A DNA stretch of 64,000 nucleotides from Bedellia somnulentella. Its lineage: Eukaryota > Arthropoda > Insecta > Lepidoptera > Bedelliidae. Location: the NCBI GenBank assembly GCA_963576735.1, contig OY755181.1:3534001-3598000 (forward strand). The letters are read 5' to 3'. The notes beneath the pieces are model-generated. The model was not told the DNA's origin. It did not search any database and saw only the letters and a list, made by a program, of their open reading frames with translations. This document shows, piece by piece, positions 33,461 through 44,706 of this stretch. How positions within the stretch are numbered: position 1 is the first letter of the stretch; every line of letters begins with the position of its first letter. A program made the translations under genes and the position numbers.

Positions 33461-33851
33461 GCCTGATAAGGTTAACCTTTTATAAAGTTTAGCTAACTCG
33501 GCACCCCACTTTAACTGAGAATCAACGTTATCCCCAGAAAAGTTCCATCCTTAAGAGCTTATTCCATTTGTCTGAATGAAGACGTTTGAAAGCCACAGAA
33601 TCTGAATTCAGGCTAGTGGAATAACGTACTGAACGCTAGGCTTCTGAAAAGTAGACAAATTGTGAGTGGAATAACAAGCGTCTGCGGCAGAAACGGCAAA
33701 GTGTAATGGAATAAGCTCTTTAACAAGTTTAACTTCGACATTATGTATAACTATAATTATGATGTGTGTGTGTAGTGTAACTTTCATTTGTTTTATTTTA
33801 TAGTTTTTGAGCCTTTTCATTACAAACAACATTTAAAACATTTATATATAC

Positions 33852-34080
33852 ATAACATAACATAAACGTGATCGCCAAATATCCCCGAAGGGGTTGGCAG
33901 TGGTACTAATACTTCTGAACATCACGTGACGTTTTCACCTGGTGTTCAGAGTACCCACGTTTTGTATGAACAGTGTACTCACGTGGGTAAGTACAAAAGT
34001 ACAAAAGTACGACTAAGTACAACTCAGCCATGTGGGTTTCCTCACGATGTTTTCCCTCACCGTTAACAACCATGATAAAT
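33852..34080 (-). mobile_element. SINE A, 5'-truncated (minus)
   Basis: CATAACATAAACGTGATCGC to CACCGTTAACAACCATGATA. A small AGTACAAA tandem repeat sits near 33990. Confidence 0.78.
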
Positions 34081-34111
34081 ATTTATATATAGTAATAGTA
34101 TTAAGAATACA

Positions 34112-34190
34112 TCACGTGACATTTGGTCACCTGGTGTTCAGATTGCCTAAGGTTTTTTAACAGTGCGTTCACGTCATAAAGGGCAGACAG
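34112..34190 (-). mobile_element. SINE A scrap (minus)
   Basis: ACATCACGTGACATTTGGTC and ACCTGGTGTTCAGATTGCC match. Confidence 0.55.
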
Positions 34191-34929
34191 AGCAACTAAA
34201 CCACAACTATAACTTTACAAATACAACTAAACTGAAAAATCTTGACAGATTCATGACATTTTTGACCTTAGATAAGACACATTTGACAGACACACTGAAA
34301 GTTTTTCTTTTAGATAATTGTATATACGACATAAGAGAATGAGAGCATTGCATTTAAATATTTTTTTAATACTATCTAATTTTAATTTAACTATTTGACA
34401 TTTATTGAGCATTTTGTGATTATTATTTTTTGATTATTTTGATTATTAATTCACTATTATTAATTTATATTTAAAATAGATTTAAGTTAGTGCTAAGTTA
34501 GCTGTATCAATTCTGACACAATGAATATTGTTCGATGAATAAATAAATACAAAAAAAATAATACAAATAAATTGGTATAGGTCCGACTCAGGACTTGAAC
34601 TCGCGTCTTTGACATAAGAAGCGGTGGTTCCCCCACTGAGCTATTACGGTTGTTTAACATATCAGTACAGATAAGATGCGTTATCTCTAGTTTTCACAGA
34701 TATTTGCGCTTGTTGGGTTGGGCACGTGCTTACCTCTTGAAGATAATAAATCAATGTAAACGCCATACCAAGTGTAGATAATTGACTGATGGGGTGTATC
34801 TTATCAGTGCAATTTAAATTGAAATGTTGATTTATGCGTAGTCATTCGACAATATCATTTATTATTATACTCCATATGATTTGATTTTGAAAAGATACAA
34901 CTGGAATGGTAAGCTATGTAGTAGTTGTG
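34190..34929. other. Unannotated AT-rich (except SINE head at 34565)
   Basis: Low-complexity AT DNA and a GAATAAATAAATAC run near 34535 that may be a retroposon tail. Confidence 0.4.
34565..34655 (-). mobile_element. tRNA-derived SINE head (minus)
   Basis: The minus strand gives CCGTAATAGCTCAGTGGGGG and B box GAGTTCAAGTCCTG, then CCTATACCAATTT as in SINE A. Confidence 0.6.
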
Positions 34930-35142
34930 AGCTGCGTTGCGTCGGTTTAGGTTAGCACTTATCCGTTTCTTCCCACGTATGTTGTAAATTGCGCCATAAG
35001 GGCATTTTTAAGTAATTGTTGGACCAAAAACCTTTATTCCATTATCCTTTTTTCATTTTACTTTTAAAAGTAGTTAAACAATTTTTTACTTTGAAGCTCT
35101 GGCTACCCCTTTTTGGTTTTATATGCGTGAGTTTCTGTATGT
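34930..35142 (+). mobile_element. SINE B copy, diverged
   Basis: GCGTCGGTTTAGGTTAGCAC to GCTCTGGCTACCCCTTTTTG and GCGTGAGTTTCTGTATG. Confidence 0.6.
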
Positions 35143-35663
35143 TATCAATTGTTCTGTTAATCAAGTGCATCTAAATAAGGCTTAATAACAACGCTGACTC
35201 ATTAAGGAAAAGGAAAGAATTATGAGTTACAATAAATGCTTATTTACCTACAGAACGAAAAGCAATTAATTTCCATTCGGAAGAAAAAATAAATGATAAT
35301 TTCTAAAATCTTCTGAGTCTTGTTTCCCGAATTCAAGGCCATAATGTTCACACATAGAGGCTTAAGTTAATATTCATTGCTTTAAATCAGATTACTGGCC
35401 CTATAAGCTTTTTGGATAAGGCTTTAGGGGTGAACCGGAGGAAATTGTGAAAATCCGTTTATCGTTTTTAGAACAGGCGTCGTGACTAAACCATACATAT
35501 ATATTTTCTCGTGTGTTTGATCAGTCGTGATATTGAATTTTTACGACTCCTTTCTTATTGGCAAGTTATTTCGTGAGGAAAACAGCAAAGGGTTTCTCGA
35601 TTAGTTTATTTACGGCTGTATACACTAGGATATATATAAAAATATTTAGCAACTATACTCACT
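35143..35663. other. Unannotated
   Basis: No coding frames or recognised repeats. Confidence 0.45.
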
Positions 35664-35911
35664 GCTGTGTAGTGTCGACTTAGAATAGCACTACCCCATT
35701 TCTTCCGGTGGGTGTACGTAAGAGGCGACTAACGGTATTGGGGCTTTTAAGGGAATTTTGGGCGATGAGGTTGGAGATCCATCACCAACAACCTTTATTT
35801 TACCATCTTTTCCCCACTTAACTTTCCAAAAGTGGCTGAGGAATTTCTAATTCTTTAGCTCTGGCTACCCCATCTAGGGATTTATAGCCGTGAGTATATG
35901 TATGTATGTAT
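35664..35911 (+). mobile_element. SINE B copy
   Basis: Full length, GCTGTGTAGTGTCGAC to GTGAGTATATG(TATG)n. Confidence 0.83.
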
Positions 35912-36056
35912 CTATGTACTCACGTCAAGACTATTATTTCAAAAAAAAGTAGCTCGAGTCATCAATGAATCATCCGCTAATCTCTGATTCATTAATGCAA
36001 TAAAACAGCAATTTTAAAGAAGAGACTGTGCTACAAGATTCGTACGAGCCTGGGTA

Positions 36057-36308
36057 CATACATACATACATACATATACTCACGGCTGTAAATCCCTAGA
36101 AAGGGTAGCCAGAGCTAAGGAACTAGAAATTCCTCAGCCACTTTTGGAAAGATGTGTGGGGAAAAGATGGTAAAAATAAAGGTTGTTGGTGATCGGTCTC
36201 CAACCGCATCGCCCAAAAATCCCTTAAAAGCCCCAATACCGTTAGTCGCCTCTTACGTACACCCACCGGAAGAAATGGGGTAGTGCTTTTCTAAGCCGAC
36301 ACTACACA
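36057..36308 (-). mobile_element. SINE B copy (minus) with 9-bp TSD
   Basis: TSD GCCTGGGTA at 36048-36056 and 36309-36317. It forms an inverted pair with the copy at 35664. Confidence 0.84.
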
Positions 36309-36377
36309 GCCTGGGTATTGAATTAATATTTCTCAACCTAACAAGATATTATTTTCAGATGTTGTTTAGAGTAGACA

Positions 36378-36520
36378 TGTTTTGCATGGAAAGTGTACTC
36401 ACATGATAGGAGGCAGGCCTATCGCCTTTTTTTAAGTACGCATACCCTGCGACGTGACTAAGTACAACACAGTCTTTTGCATGAGAAGCGGTGGGGTTCC
36501 TACTGAACTATCACGGTGGT
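36378..36520 (-). mobile_element. SINE A fragment with head (minus)
   Basis: AAAGTGTACTCACATGATAG and GGCAGGCCTATCGCC are joined by an internal deletion to a head region CTGAACTATCACGGTGG. Confidence 0.55.
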
Positions 36521-36649
36521 CATTTTCTAATAAACATGAAAGTACATGGCTTCTTTCATTTCCAAACTTTAAAATATATATATATTTGTTTCTGGAGTAA
36601 CTAAAATTTATAGGTAATACTAGTGATTGTTGAAATGACATATATGACA

Positions 36650-36973
36650 TAATGATAGCTCAGTGAGTAGAACACCGCTTATCGTGTAGACTATAACGGT
36701 TCAAATCCTGGGTCGGGCCTACACCAATTTATCTTTTCTTAAGTTGTATGTGTGGTTAATTTATCATGGTTGTTAACAGTGAGGGAAAATATCGTGAGGA
36801 AACCCACATGCCTAAGTTTTACTTAGTCATGAGACAGTATCTGTACAAAACCGGCGATAGGCCTGCTCCCTATCACGTTAGAACACTGTCCACAATCTGA
36901 CAATGTCACGTGATGTTCAGAAGTATTAGTACCCCTGCCAATCCTTTTGGGGATATACAGCGTGAACGTTTGT
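36650..36973 (+). mobile_element. SINE A, nearly full length
   Basis: The head ATAATGATAGCTCAGTGAGT with B box GGTTCAAATCC precedes the body with one internal deletion near 36890. It ends CAGCGTGAACGTTTGTG. Confidence 0.8.
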
Positions 36974-37534
36974 GTTTTTTATTTACTAGTGAAATTTTGA
37001 ATTATTTAGATTTGTTCGTAAAATGATTAATTTGTGAATTGGGGATATTTTTATAGAGTTGGAATGGAACTATTTGATCAAAGACTGTGATAGACAGACC
37101 TAAAAAATTTATTATCAAATAACTCAGTTGAAAACAATTCTGCATTAAAACCTAATTTAATTTCAAAATGTGCCTTACAATTAATTACAAACCATTATTT
37201 TATAATACCACACAAATTGCCAATTATTAAATGCGTTCAACTTATACAAAATGTCGTTTTAATGAACTGCAATATTTACAAAGTGGCCAGTTGACTAGTG
37301 TTCAGCAATTCCACGCAAGTAAGAACGATCTCAAGATTTTCCTAAGTTTTGATTGGCTAATTTAACTTCAGAAATTGCCACAACTTTGAACGAGGCTGCC
37401 TTATAACAGTTACTTTAAGTTTTTCTAATGAATTTTTACTGATATTAGATTTGAAGTCGCGTATAGAATGTGAAATGGCTTAATGGTTGAAGAGATCATG
37501 ATTGTATTTTTGTGGCGTGTAGTTCGGCTGAAAC
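36974..37534. other. Unannotated
   Basis: AT-rich, nothing recognised. Confidence 0.45.
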
Positions 37535-38044
37535 ATACATACATAAACTCACGAGGTAGCCCTAAAAGGGGTAGCCATAGCTTCAGAATCAGAAAACTTA
37601 TTGAAATAAATACTTATATAAAACTTATATAAGATAAATAATATTAATGTTAATTGATTATATTTAATGTTAATTGATTATATTTAATGTAAATTAATGT
37701 ATAAATGTTATAAATAAGTTATAAGTTTTAATGCAACCTAATTGTATTTTTTTTTTGGTAGTTAATTAGTTTTTATTAATTAATGGAATGTAAAGATTAA
37801 AACTACAATATCGAATTAGGCTTGTCCTGTAATGATATTGTTAATGTGGAAAAATAAATAAATAAACTCTTCAGCAACTTTTGGAAGTTACGTGGGGAAA
37901 AGATTGTAAAATAAATTCGATGATGGGTCTCCAACCACATCGCCCAAAAATCTCTTAAAAAGCACCGACACCCTTAGTCGCTTCTTACGATCACCCATGG
38001 GAAGAAATGGGGTAGTGCTATTCTAAGCCGACACCACACAGCAT
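37535..38044 (-). mobile_element. SINE B copy (minus) interrupted by an AT-rich insert
   Basis: The 3' part (37535-37600) and 5' part (37866-38044) are separated by about 265 bp that ends in GAAAAATAAATAAATAAA. The insert looks like an A-tailed retroposon with a short internal tandem repeat (GTTAATTGATTATATTTAAT). Confidence 0.65.
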
Positions 38045-38159
38045 AATATAGAAATAGATTGGAAATAGCAAATTTATTTTATTTATTGATAAAACTATAA
38101 GAGACATTGGGATTTGTTAAGTTCATGATGCACTAGCATACCGGAGGATACACCAGCAG

Positions 38160-38297
38160 GACAAGCACGAGCACTATTTTATCGACACGATAACGGTTAG
38201 AATGAGATGGCAGTATACGATACTAAGTAAGTGCGTAAGAGATGGCTGCTTTATCCCACGCGGTAATTAGTTTAAACACGGCTCGTGCTTGCCCTTC
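38160..38297 (-). mobile_element. MITE C copy 3, complete
   Basis: It runs from GGACAAGCACGAGC to GCTCGTGCTTGCCC with the same interior as copies 1 and 2. It is the best-preserved copy. Confidence 0.78.
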
Positions 38298-38712
38298 AGA
38301 TTAATATCTAGGACTGCATTTATCACGGATTTCGTAAGGATTCCCACAGAAGCATGAAAAAACGTAACTCTGAAATTAATCTTTATGCTTACCACCATGA
38401 GTCTTTTTTAATAAAAACATTTCTCACTCTTCGTCACGGTCATTTAACATTTTTTTAATAAAACGGGTCAGTCCAATTCGAAAAATAGTCTACGCGGATG
38501 TAATCGTGGACGCAGACGGACGGAAAGGTAGTATTCAATCAATATTAGCATTTAATAGAAAACTCTTTATTGCACCTCTAAAACATAAGTACATATTAAG
38601 AAACAATAAAATTATACAATGAAATACAATCGGCGGTTTTATCACTAAATACAATTTTCAAGGACCATATAATCAGAGTCATATTAGGTAAATGTACATC
38701 GTGAACAAATCA

Positions 38713-38948
38713 TATTGCCGTGTAGTGTCGGCTTAGAATAACACTACCCCATTTCTACCCGAGGGTGATCGTATGAGGCGACTAAGGGTATAGGGGCTTA
38801 TTAAGTGATTTTTGGGCGATGTGGTTGGAGACCCGTCACCAAAAATGTTTATTATTACCATCTTTTCCCCAATCAACTTCCAAAAGTGGCTGAGGAATTT
38901 CTCATTCCAAAGCTCTGGCTACCCCGTTAAGGGATTTATAGCCGTGAG

Positions 38949-38980
<32 letters not shown>

Positions 38981-38984
38981 TGTA
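38713..38984 (+). mobile_element. SINE B copy with long TATG tail and 11-bp TSD
   Basis: TSD TGAACAAATCA at 38702-38712 and 38985-38995. The tail has about eight TATG units, which suggests a young insertion. Confidence 0.87.
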
Positions 38985-39117
38985 TGAACAAATCAATTCA
39001 TCTTAAATCTATTAGACTATATTTCTAGTTCTAGAAAAATACGTGTAGAATTTTTACTTATCTGACTGTCTCCGAGCACCACGGATATTTACTAACCTAA
39101 TTTTTTCTCATATTATA

Positions 39118-39235
39118 GTACGATTTCTGCCACTCTGGCTTAATAGTTGGAGCGTTTGACTCTCCACTCGAAGGTCTCGGGTTTGGTTACCGGTTGGAAC
39201 ATGTGACTAATCTTGCTACAAAGCTGTGCCTAATA
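39118..39235 (+). mobile_element. tRNA-like SINE head, unassigned
   Basis: CTGGCTTAATAGTTGGAGCG resembles an A-box region and TCTCGGGTTTGGTTACC a weak B box. The body is not assigned. Confidence 0.3.
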
Positions 39236-39279
39236 TAAAAATGTGTAGGCTAAATAAAAGTTAAGAATAGTTTATTAAT

Positions 39280-39449
39280 ACATACATACACACATATACT
39301 CACGGCTATAAATCCCGAGAAGGGGTAGCCAGAGCTAAGGAATTAGAAATTCCTCAGCCACTTTTGGAAACTTGAGTGGGAAAAAAATGGTAAAGTAAAG
39401 GTTGTTGGTGATGGGTCTTCAACCGAATCGCCCAAAAATCCCTATAGTT
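39280..39449 (-). mobile_element. SINE B, 5'-truncated (minus), 13-bp TSD
   Basis: TSD ATAGTTTATTAAT at 39267-39279 and 39450-39462 directly bounds a copy that stops at CGCCCAAAAATCCC. This is a truncation made at insertion. Confidence 0.87.
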
Positions 39450-39747
39450 ATAGTTTATTAATCTATGAATTTTATTTATTTTTTAGTTAAATGTGCTTTA
39501 AAAGCGTGTTCAGTTTCTTTAAAGTATATTTATTTTAACTTTCTAGTACTGAATCATCGGAAATTATTTGATCCTGGTGATCCTAATCGGAATAATTTGA
39601 TAAAACTATGAAATTATTTTATTTCGCTGCATAAATGTGAAAATTTTGAATTAAATTGGTCTGCTTAAAGTTGGTTAAAATTGTGTTTAAAGGAGTCTGT
39701 TTCAGACATACATACATACAGGTGAAGCTAATATAAGCATGTAAAAA

Positions 39748-40012
39748 ACATACATACATATACTCACGGCTATATTTCCCTAGAAGGGGTAACCAGAGCT
39801 AAGGAATTATAAATTCCTCAGCCACTTTTGGAAGTTGAGTGGGGAAAAGATGGTAAAAATAAAGGTTTTTGGTGATGGGTCTCCAACCGCATCGCCCAAA
39901 AATCCAATAAAAAGCCCCAATACCCTTAGTCGCCTCTTACAACACCCGTAGGTAGCTAGGGGTAGCGACATTCTAAGCCGGCACTACACGGCAGAGCCGG
40001 CACTACACGGCA
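39748..40012 (-). mobile_element. SINE B copy (minus), duplicated head
   Basis: It shares with the 31.5-kb copy the tandem head GCCGGCACTACACGGC. No clear TSD. Confidence 0.82.
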
Positions 40013-40271
40013 GAAATATGGAAATATAAAAAAATATGAAAATATGTATTTTACACGTTTTATTTTATAAAGCCATTTAGGTCCAATCACGATAGGCGTA
40101 AACTATCGATTGCCACTTTGCTCCACTGTACTGTACTGTGACTGTGACACTTTGTTCCACTGTACTGTATTGGACTTGATACATGTCACGTATCAGATCC
40201 AATAGTTTCGGGGCGACTGGCTTTCAAATCCGTTTTGCACAACGCTGTGTTGATTTGGCTTTGTGCTCTAC

Positions 40272-40360
40272 TATTTCTTAAGCTTCAATATTATGTAGTT
40301 ACGTTTACCATTGGTAGTCCTGTTTTATTACATACATACATCTCACGCTGTTAGTTCCTG
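40272..40360. repeat. About 90-bp direct repeat, left copy
   Basis: TATTTCTTAAGCTTCAATAT, TTTACCATTGGTAGTCCTGT and the LINE tail recur at 40611-40702 with a few substitutions and a small indel. Confidence 0.75.
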
Positions 40361-40365
40361 CTGGT
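40331..40365 (-). mobile_element. RTE-like LINE 3'-end scrap
   Basis: CATACATACATCTCACGCTG then TTAGTTCCTG is the LINE 3' end. It is part of a long duplicated segment flanking the SINE B at 40366. Confidence 0.5.
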
Positions 40366-40612
40366 GCTGTGTAGTGTCGGCTTAGAATAGCACTACCCCA
40401 TTTCTTCCGGTGGGTGTACGTAAGAGGCGACTAACGGTATTGGGGCTTTATAAGGAATTTTTGGGCGATGCGTTTGGAGACCCATCACCAACAACCTTTA
40501 TTTTACCATCTTTTCCCCACGCATCTTCCAAAAGTGGCTGAGGAATTTCTAATTCCTTAGCTCTGGCTACCCCTTCTAGGGATTTATAGCCGTGAGTATA
40601 TGTATGTATGTA
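40366..40612 (+). mobile_element. SINE B copy between long direct repeats
   Basis: Full length from GCTGTGTAGTGTCGGC. It is flanked by about 90-bp near-identical segments (40272-40360 and 40611-40702). Confidence 0.83.
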
Positions 40613-40702
40613 TTTCTTAAGCTTCAATATCATGTAGTTAAGTTTACCATTGGTAGTCCTGTTTTATTACATACATACATATAATCACGCCGTTAGTTCC
40701 CA
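40611..40702. repeat. About 90-bp direct repeat, right copy
   Basis: The counterpart of 40272-40360. It starts exactly where the SINE B tail ends. Confidence 0.75.
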
Positions 40703-40825
40703 TTTAGGAAGGCAGAGACTATCGAATTAAATATCACCACTTTGTACGACCCTGACAAACCTATCTAGATTCGTTCACATCCATCAATCTTTTCGTATAT
40801 GCATTTTTACTTATTATACTGTTTT
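40670..40825 (-). mobile_element. RTE-like LINE, 3' fragment (minus)
   Basis: It shows (CATA)n, ATCACGCCGTTAGTTCCCAT, the GACTATCG block, CACTTTGTACGACC and CATCCATCAATCTTTTCGTA, all in the order of the LINE tail. Confidence 0.7.
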
Positions 40826-41024
40826 ATTACTATAGGATTAAAATATTGAATATTTCTAATAGGAAGTAAAGGCGTGAGTAAAAGTTCGTACGTTAAAGTG
40901 GGTATTACACGACGTGGTATAGAATACGATAGGAAGTAAACTGTGGAGTGATAAGCTAACTTTGACTTATTGCACAATACTTTTACTTGTTACCATGCTG
41001 TTTGTTTAGCATACATATATTATG

Positions 41025-41271
41025 TAGTGTGCTGTGTAGTGTCGGCTTAGAATAGCACTACCCCATTTCTTCCGGCGGGTGTACGTAAGAGTCGACTAAC
41101 GGTATTGGGGCTTTAAAGGGATTTTTGGGCGATGCGGTTCCCATCACCAACAACCTTTATTTTACCATCTTTTCCCCACTTAACTTTCCAAAAGTGGCTG
41201 AGGAATTTCTGATTCCTTAGCTCTGGCTACCCCATCTAGGGATTTATAGCCGTGAGTATATATATGTATGT
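41025..41271 (+). mobile_element. SINE B copy with 12-bp TSD
   Basis: TSD ACATATATTATG at 41013-41024 and 41272-41283. Confidence 0.86.
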
Positions 41272-41283
41272 ACATATATTATG

Positions 41284-42427
41284 CTTATTTTAGTTACAAT
41301 ATTTCAAATTGCCACAATAAATCCGAAGCCTTGCCTACTTTCAATAAAGATAGGGTCGTGATGTACGTAATTATTCCTGTAATGTTCACGCAATATTTAG
41401 CTAACGAGTTAGCCAAGCGCCGCACCTGTTGTAATTAAAATACTTGTATATGATCGCGTGACGAGCCGTGGTATGTTTCATTACGTGTTTTTATTTAGAC
41501 CTTTTTTGACTAGATTGTATCATCATTCTTTTGAAGCTGTGATGTTTTAATAAAAGCATAGCGTAAATTGAATGCGCTGTAGAGTTTATTTGCCGGATTT
41601 TTGTGTTGTGAAATGAGAAATGTGTATTAGAATGTTTCAGTACTAGTTTATTTGATTATAAAATAACACATGTATGGATATACTCATATTAACAATAGGC
41701 AAATAATTTTAAACATTTAAACTATTTAAGTTTTATTTGCGTCACTTATATATGAAAATTATAAACCAATTAGTCGCATCGTCTTTTTTTGAGAAACATC
41801 CTAAGCCAAAATATTCAGCATAAAAAAAAGTTCAGAAAAAAATATGAAAATGACTCAGGGGCTTTACGAGTTACTTACTTATACGACAAAATAGAAACTG
41901 TTAGTTTAAAGAAGATGAAGATATTGTTACGATAATAATATATTTTATGTGTCAAGTATTAAATTAGTTTCACTTAACAGACCAATTTACCAAGTAAAGT
42001 GCCGTTAGACCATACAGTTATTTTTTTATGATACAGAAAAAACCACAAACATATTATTTGAACTTTGTCGTCGCACACGAAATATTTACCAGATTTTAAT
42101 GCTCAAGTGTGTGGGGCAGGAAGGTCGCAGGGTGTGCCCGACTGGACATCATGCATCAACTCTCATGTCCACAATTAAAATGCTAATGGAGAACGCTCAT
42201 GATATGTTTTCAGTGCGTAATATTCCGTATTTTGTTAGTTAAGTTTAAATATTTGGGATTTTTCTGATTGTCTGCCTTGAATGGTATTTTTTTGTCTCTT
42301 TGAAAGCGAAAACAGTTAATTATAGTGTATATGTTTATGAATATTGTAGATATTGAATAAAGAAAAGCTTAAGTGACATTTAAATGATTATAATGAGCCC
42401 AGCAATCGTAAGAATAAACATATAAAC
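41284..42427. other. Unannotated single-copy-like stretch
   Basis: The longest part of the 33-48 kb region in which I see no repeat. It has no coding frame above background. Confidence 0.4.
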
Positions 42428-42578
42428 ATAACATAAACGTTCACGCCGCATATCCCCGAAGGGGTTGGCAGAGGTACTAATACTTCTGAACATCACGTGA
42501 CTGTGTCACCTGATGTTCAGAGTACCCACGTTTTGCATGGACAGTGTACTCACGTGATAGGGGGCAGGCCTAGGCCTT
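42428..42578 (-). mobile_element. SINE A, 5'-truncated (minus)
   Basis: CATAACATAAACGTTCACGC to GTGATAGGGGGCAGGCCTA, with two CACGTG motifs. Confidence 0.8.
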
Positions 42579-42789
42579 TAAAATGAAGCACCTACTTAAT
42601 GCGTATGCTTAGAGCTACTTATATACATCACGGCTATAAATCCCAAAAACAGTATACAAAAAATAAAAATCACGATTGGCTTAAAGACGCTGTTAATAAT
42701 TGCAATTGATTTATAAAGAACCTGTATTTGGAGGAAAGGTTCGTTACAAAATGCAGAGTTAACTTCTGTCTGGAATAATAATATTTTGC

Positions 42790-42880
42790 ATACATATGAT
42801 ACCCATGCCGTTAGTGCCCATTGAAGTAGGGAGAGGAAGTAGGGAGTTATTATTTGTGTATGTATTTATGTAATCAGCAC
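42790..42880 (-). mobile_element. RTE-like LINE 3' scrap
   Basis: CATACATATGATACCCATGC and CGTTAGTGCCCATTGAAGTA resemble the LINE 3' end on the minus strand. Confidence 0.4.
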
Positions 42881-42889
42881 ATTTTAGCA

Positions 42890-43108
42890 CTGATCATTTT
42901 TTTTTTTGTTATGTTTTACAATCAATTTCAATGTTTAGCTAACCCAATTGTATTTCTGTAATGATAACTTTTTGTACTGATTGTTTAATTGTTACCTATC
43001 TGTGAGAAAAGTTGAGGAGATACCAAAATTTATTTACTTAAGTTCTGTTGTTATTTTATATTATTTTTGCTATTTCTGTTTTTTCTCCTTAATAAATAAA
43101 TAAATGAC
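42890..43108. other. Possible LINE 3' tail
   Basis: AT-rich sequence with TTGTATTTCTGTAATGATAA and a terminal AATAAATAAATAAATG run, like the insert at 37600-37866. Weak evidence. Confidence 0.3.
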
Positions 43109-43127
43109 TATTTTCAATAATTCATCA

Positions 43128-43347
43128 ATGTGTAGTGCCAGCCTAGAACGTAACTACCCTAAGAAGCGACTACAATACAAGGCTTAAGTGGTTTTTGGGC
43201 GATGCGGTTGGAGACCCATCACCAATGATACTTTATTTGTACCATCTTGTCCCCTATCAAATTTCAAACGTGGCTGAGGAGCTCTAAAACTCTGACTACC
43301 TCTTTTTGGGATTTATGGCCAAGAGTATATGTACGTATGTATGTACC
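43128..43347 (+). mobile_element. SINE B copy, old subfamily
   Basis: TGTGTAGTGCCAGCCTAGAA to GGGATTTATGGCCAAGAGTA and a TATG tail. Confidence 0.72.
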
Positions 43348-44047
43348 ACGAATTGACTATTAATTTCCGGACTAACACCAAAATTGTAATGGACGTAAAA
43401 AAAGATGTGTGTTGACGAGTTTCTTACGGGTTCTTCTCTCAACAAAATACCTTCCGAATCCGAAGTAAACTTAGTATTAAGTTGAAATTTGACGTTCAAA
43501 AAACAAAGATTTATCGTTTTACTTTGAAATAAATGTTTTATTTTTATTTTATTGGTAACTCCATTTAAGAACATTATGTCTGTATAGTTTTTAATTAAGA
43601 TGTGCAATAACTGTATTTCTATTCTAATCCGAATTCCATAGAATCTTGGCACTGAGAATTGATTTCAAATAATCCCGCAAACTGTCTTCTGTAATATTAA
43701 TTATGTATTCAAAGATTATAGTTAGCAGACTCGTCTATAATATGCCATTAAGTGAAAATCTCGCTCTAAGTGAAATTTGGCTGGAGCGTGTCGCTTCGGC
43801 TTTCGAACTAAAATTAGTTTCCATACAACTTCGCGCTAATTTTGTTTGACACCAACTCGTGAGAAAATTACATAATACATGAACATTTTCATATTCCCTA
43901 TTAGCTCTATTACGCTCGCTAGTTATATGTAGGAAGCTAAAAACAAATAAGTTTATAAAACGAATTTCTTTTGACAATTTTGTTTAGAAAAAATCTATGC
44001 TATGCCTATGTATACCTACTTTTTTAAATTAATTAATTAATTTATAT
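43348..44047. other. Unannotated
   Basis: No supported gene. A GC-richer patch near 43760-43860 is unassigned. Confidence 0.4.
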
Positions 44048-44057
44048 TAAGGAAAAA

Positions 44058-44296
44058 TTGCTGTGTAGTGTCGGCTTAGAATAGCACTACCCCTTTTCTT
44101 CCGGTGGGTGTACGTAAGAGGCGACTAACGGTATTGGGGCTTTTTAAGGGATTTTTACCACCACCATCACCACATCACCAACAACCTTTATTTTACCGTC
44201 TTTTCCCCACGCAACTTCCAAAAGTAGCTGAGAAATTTCTAATTCGTTAGCTCTGGCTACCTCTTCTAGGGATTTATAGCCGTGAGTATATGTATG
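44058..44296 (+). mobile_element. SINE B copy with 10-bp TSD
   Basis: TSD TAAGGAAAAA at 44048-44057 and 44297-44306. A CCACCACCATCACCA stretch replaces the GGGCGATGCGG segment. Confidence 0.85.
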
Positions 44297-44412
44297 TAAG
44301 GAAAAACATTGGTAACATTTTTTGTACATGAATTGCAGTAAAAGACTTATATGTTATTATGAATTCGTAACTTTGACGTTCACTACTTAGCACTGTACTA
44401 GAATATAATTTC

Positions 44413-44706
44413 TTATTCCCGTGTGCAGCGCAGCCACGTGGCTGTACTGGCAGGGTCGCCATGCAATGCCGGATGTCTAACGTCTTTTAAAAACACTATA
44501 AGATGCTGAGTTGGGTTCTTTTTGAACATCTCTTGGAAAAAGGGAGAACATACAGATAATACTAATTTGTGGGCTTGCAATAGCCTGCCTTCAGCAGTTA
44601 ACGTAACATCAACTAAATCCCTACGCGACAACAGGCTATGAAATCCTGATGACATGTTTGCGTGGAAATTGTTCCAAAATAATGAAAATTGTTCGTCCAA
44701 CGCCAT
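44413..44706 (-). pseudogene. Truncated BTB/POZ domain, mod(mdg4)-like
   Basis: From an ATG at 44706 the frame reads [20 protein letters not shown], then [37 protein letters not shown] and [11 protein letters not shown]. This is the first about 75 residues of an insect BTB domain, closest by eye to mod(mdg4)-type proteins (the usual WNNF is kept, with F for C before it). After HPALHG the sequence leaves the family: the DLLQFMY helix is replaced by unrelated residues and a stop at 44413. There is no clear splice donor at the break. It is probably a captured or duplicated first exon, no longer functional. The rest of a BTB gene is absent from the window. Confidence 0.7.

Noticed and set aside
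38812..39006. Open frame of 64 codons (GDPSPKMFIITIF, LRNFSFQSSGYPVK, then CMYVCMYV) recurring in several places
   Set aside because: It is the translation of SINE B and its TATG tail; the same frame appears in other copies (for example 45562-45825) and follows repeat boundaries, not gene structure.
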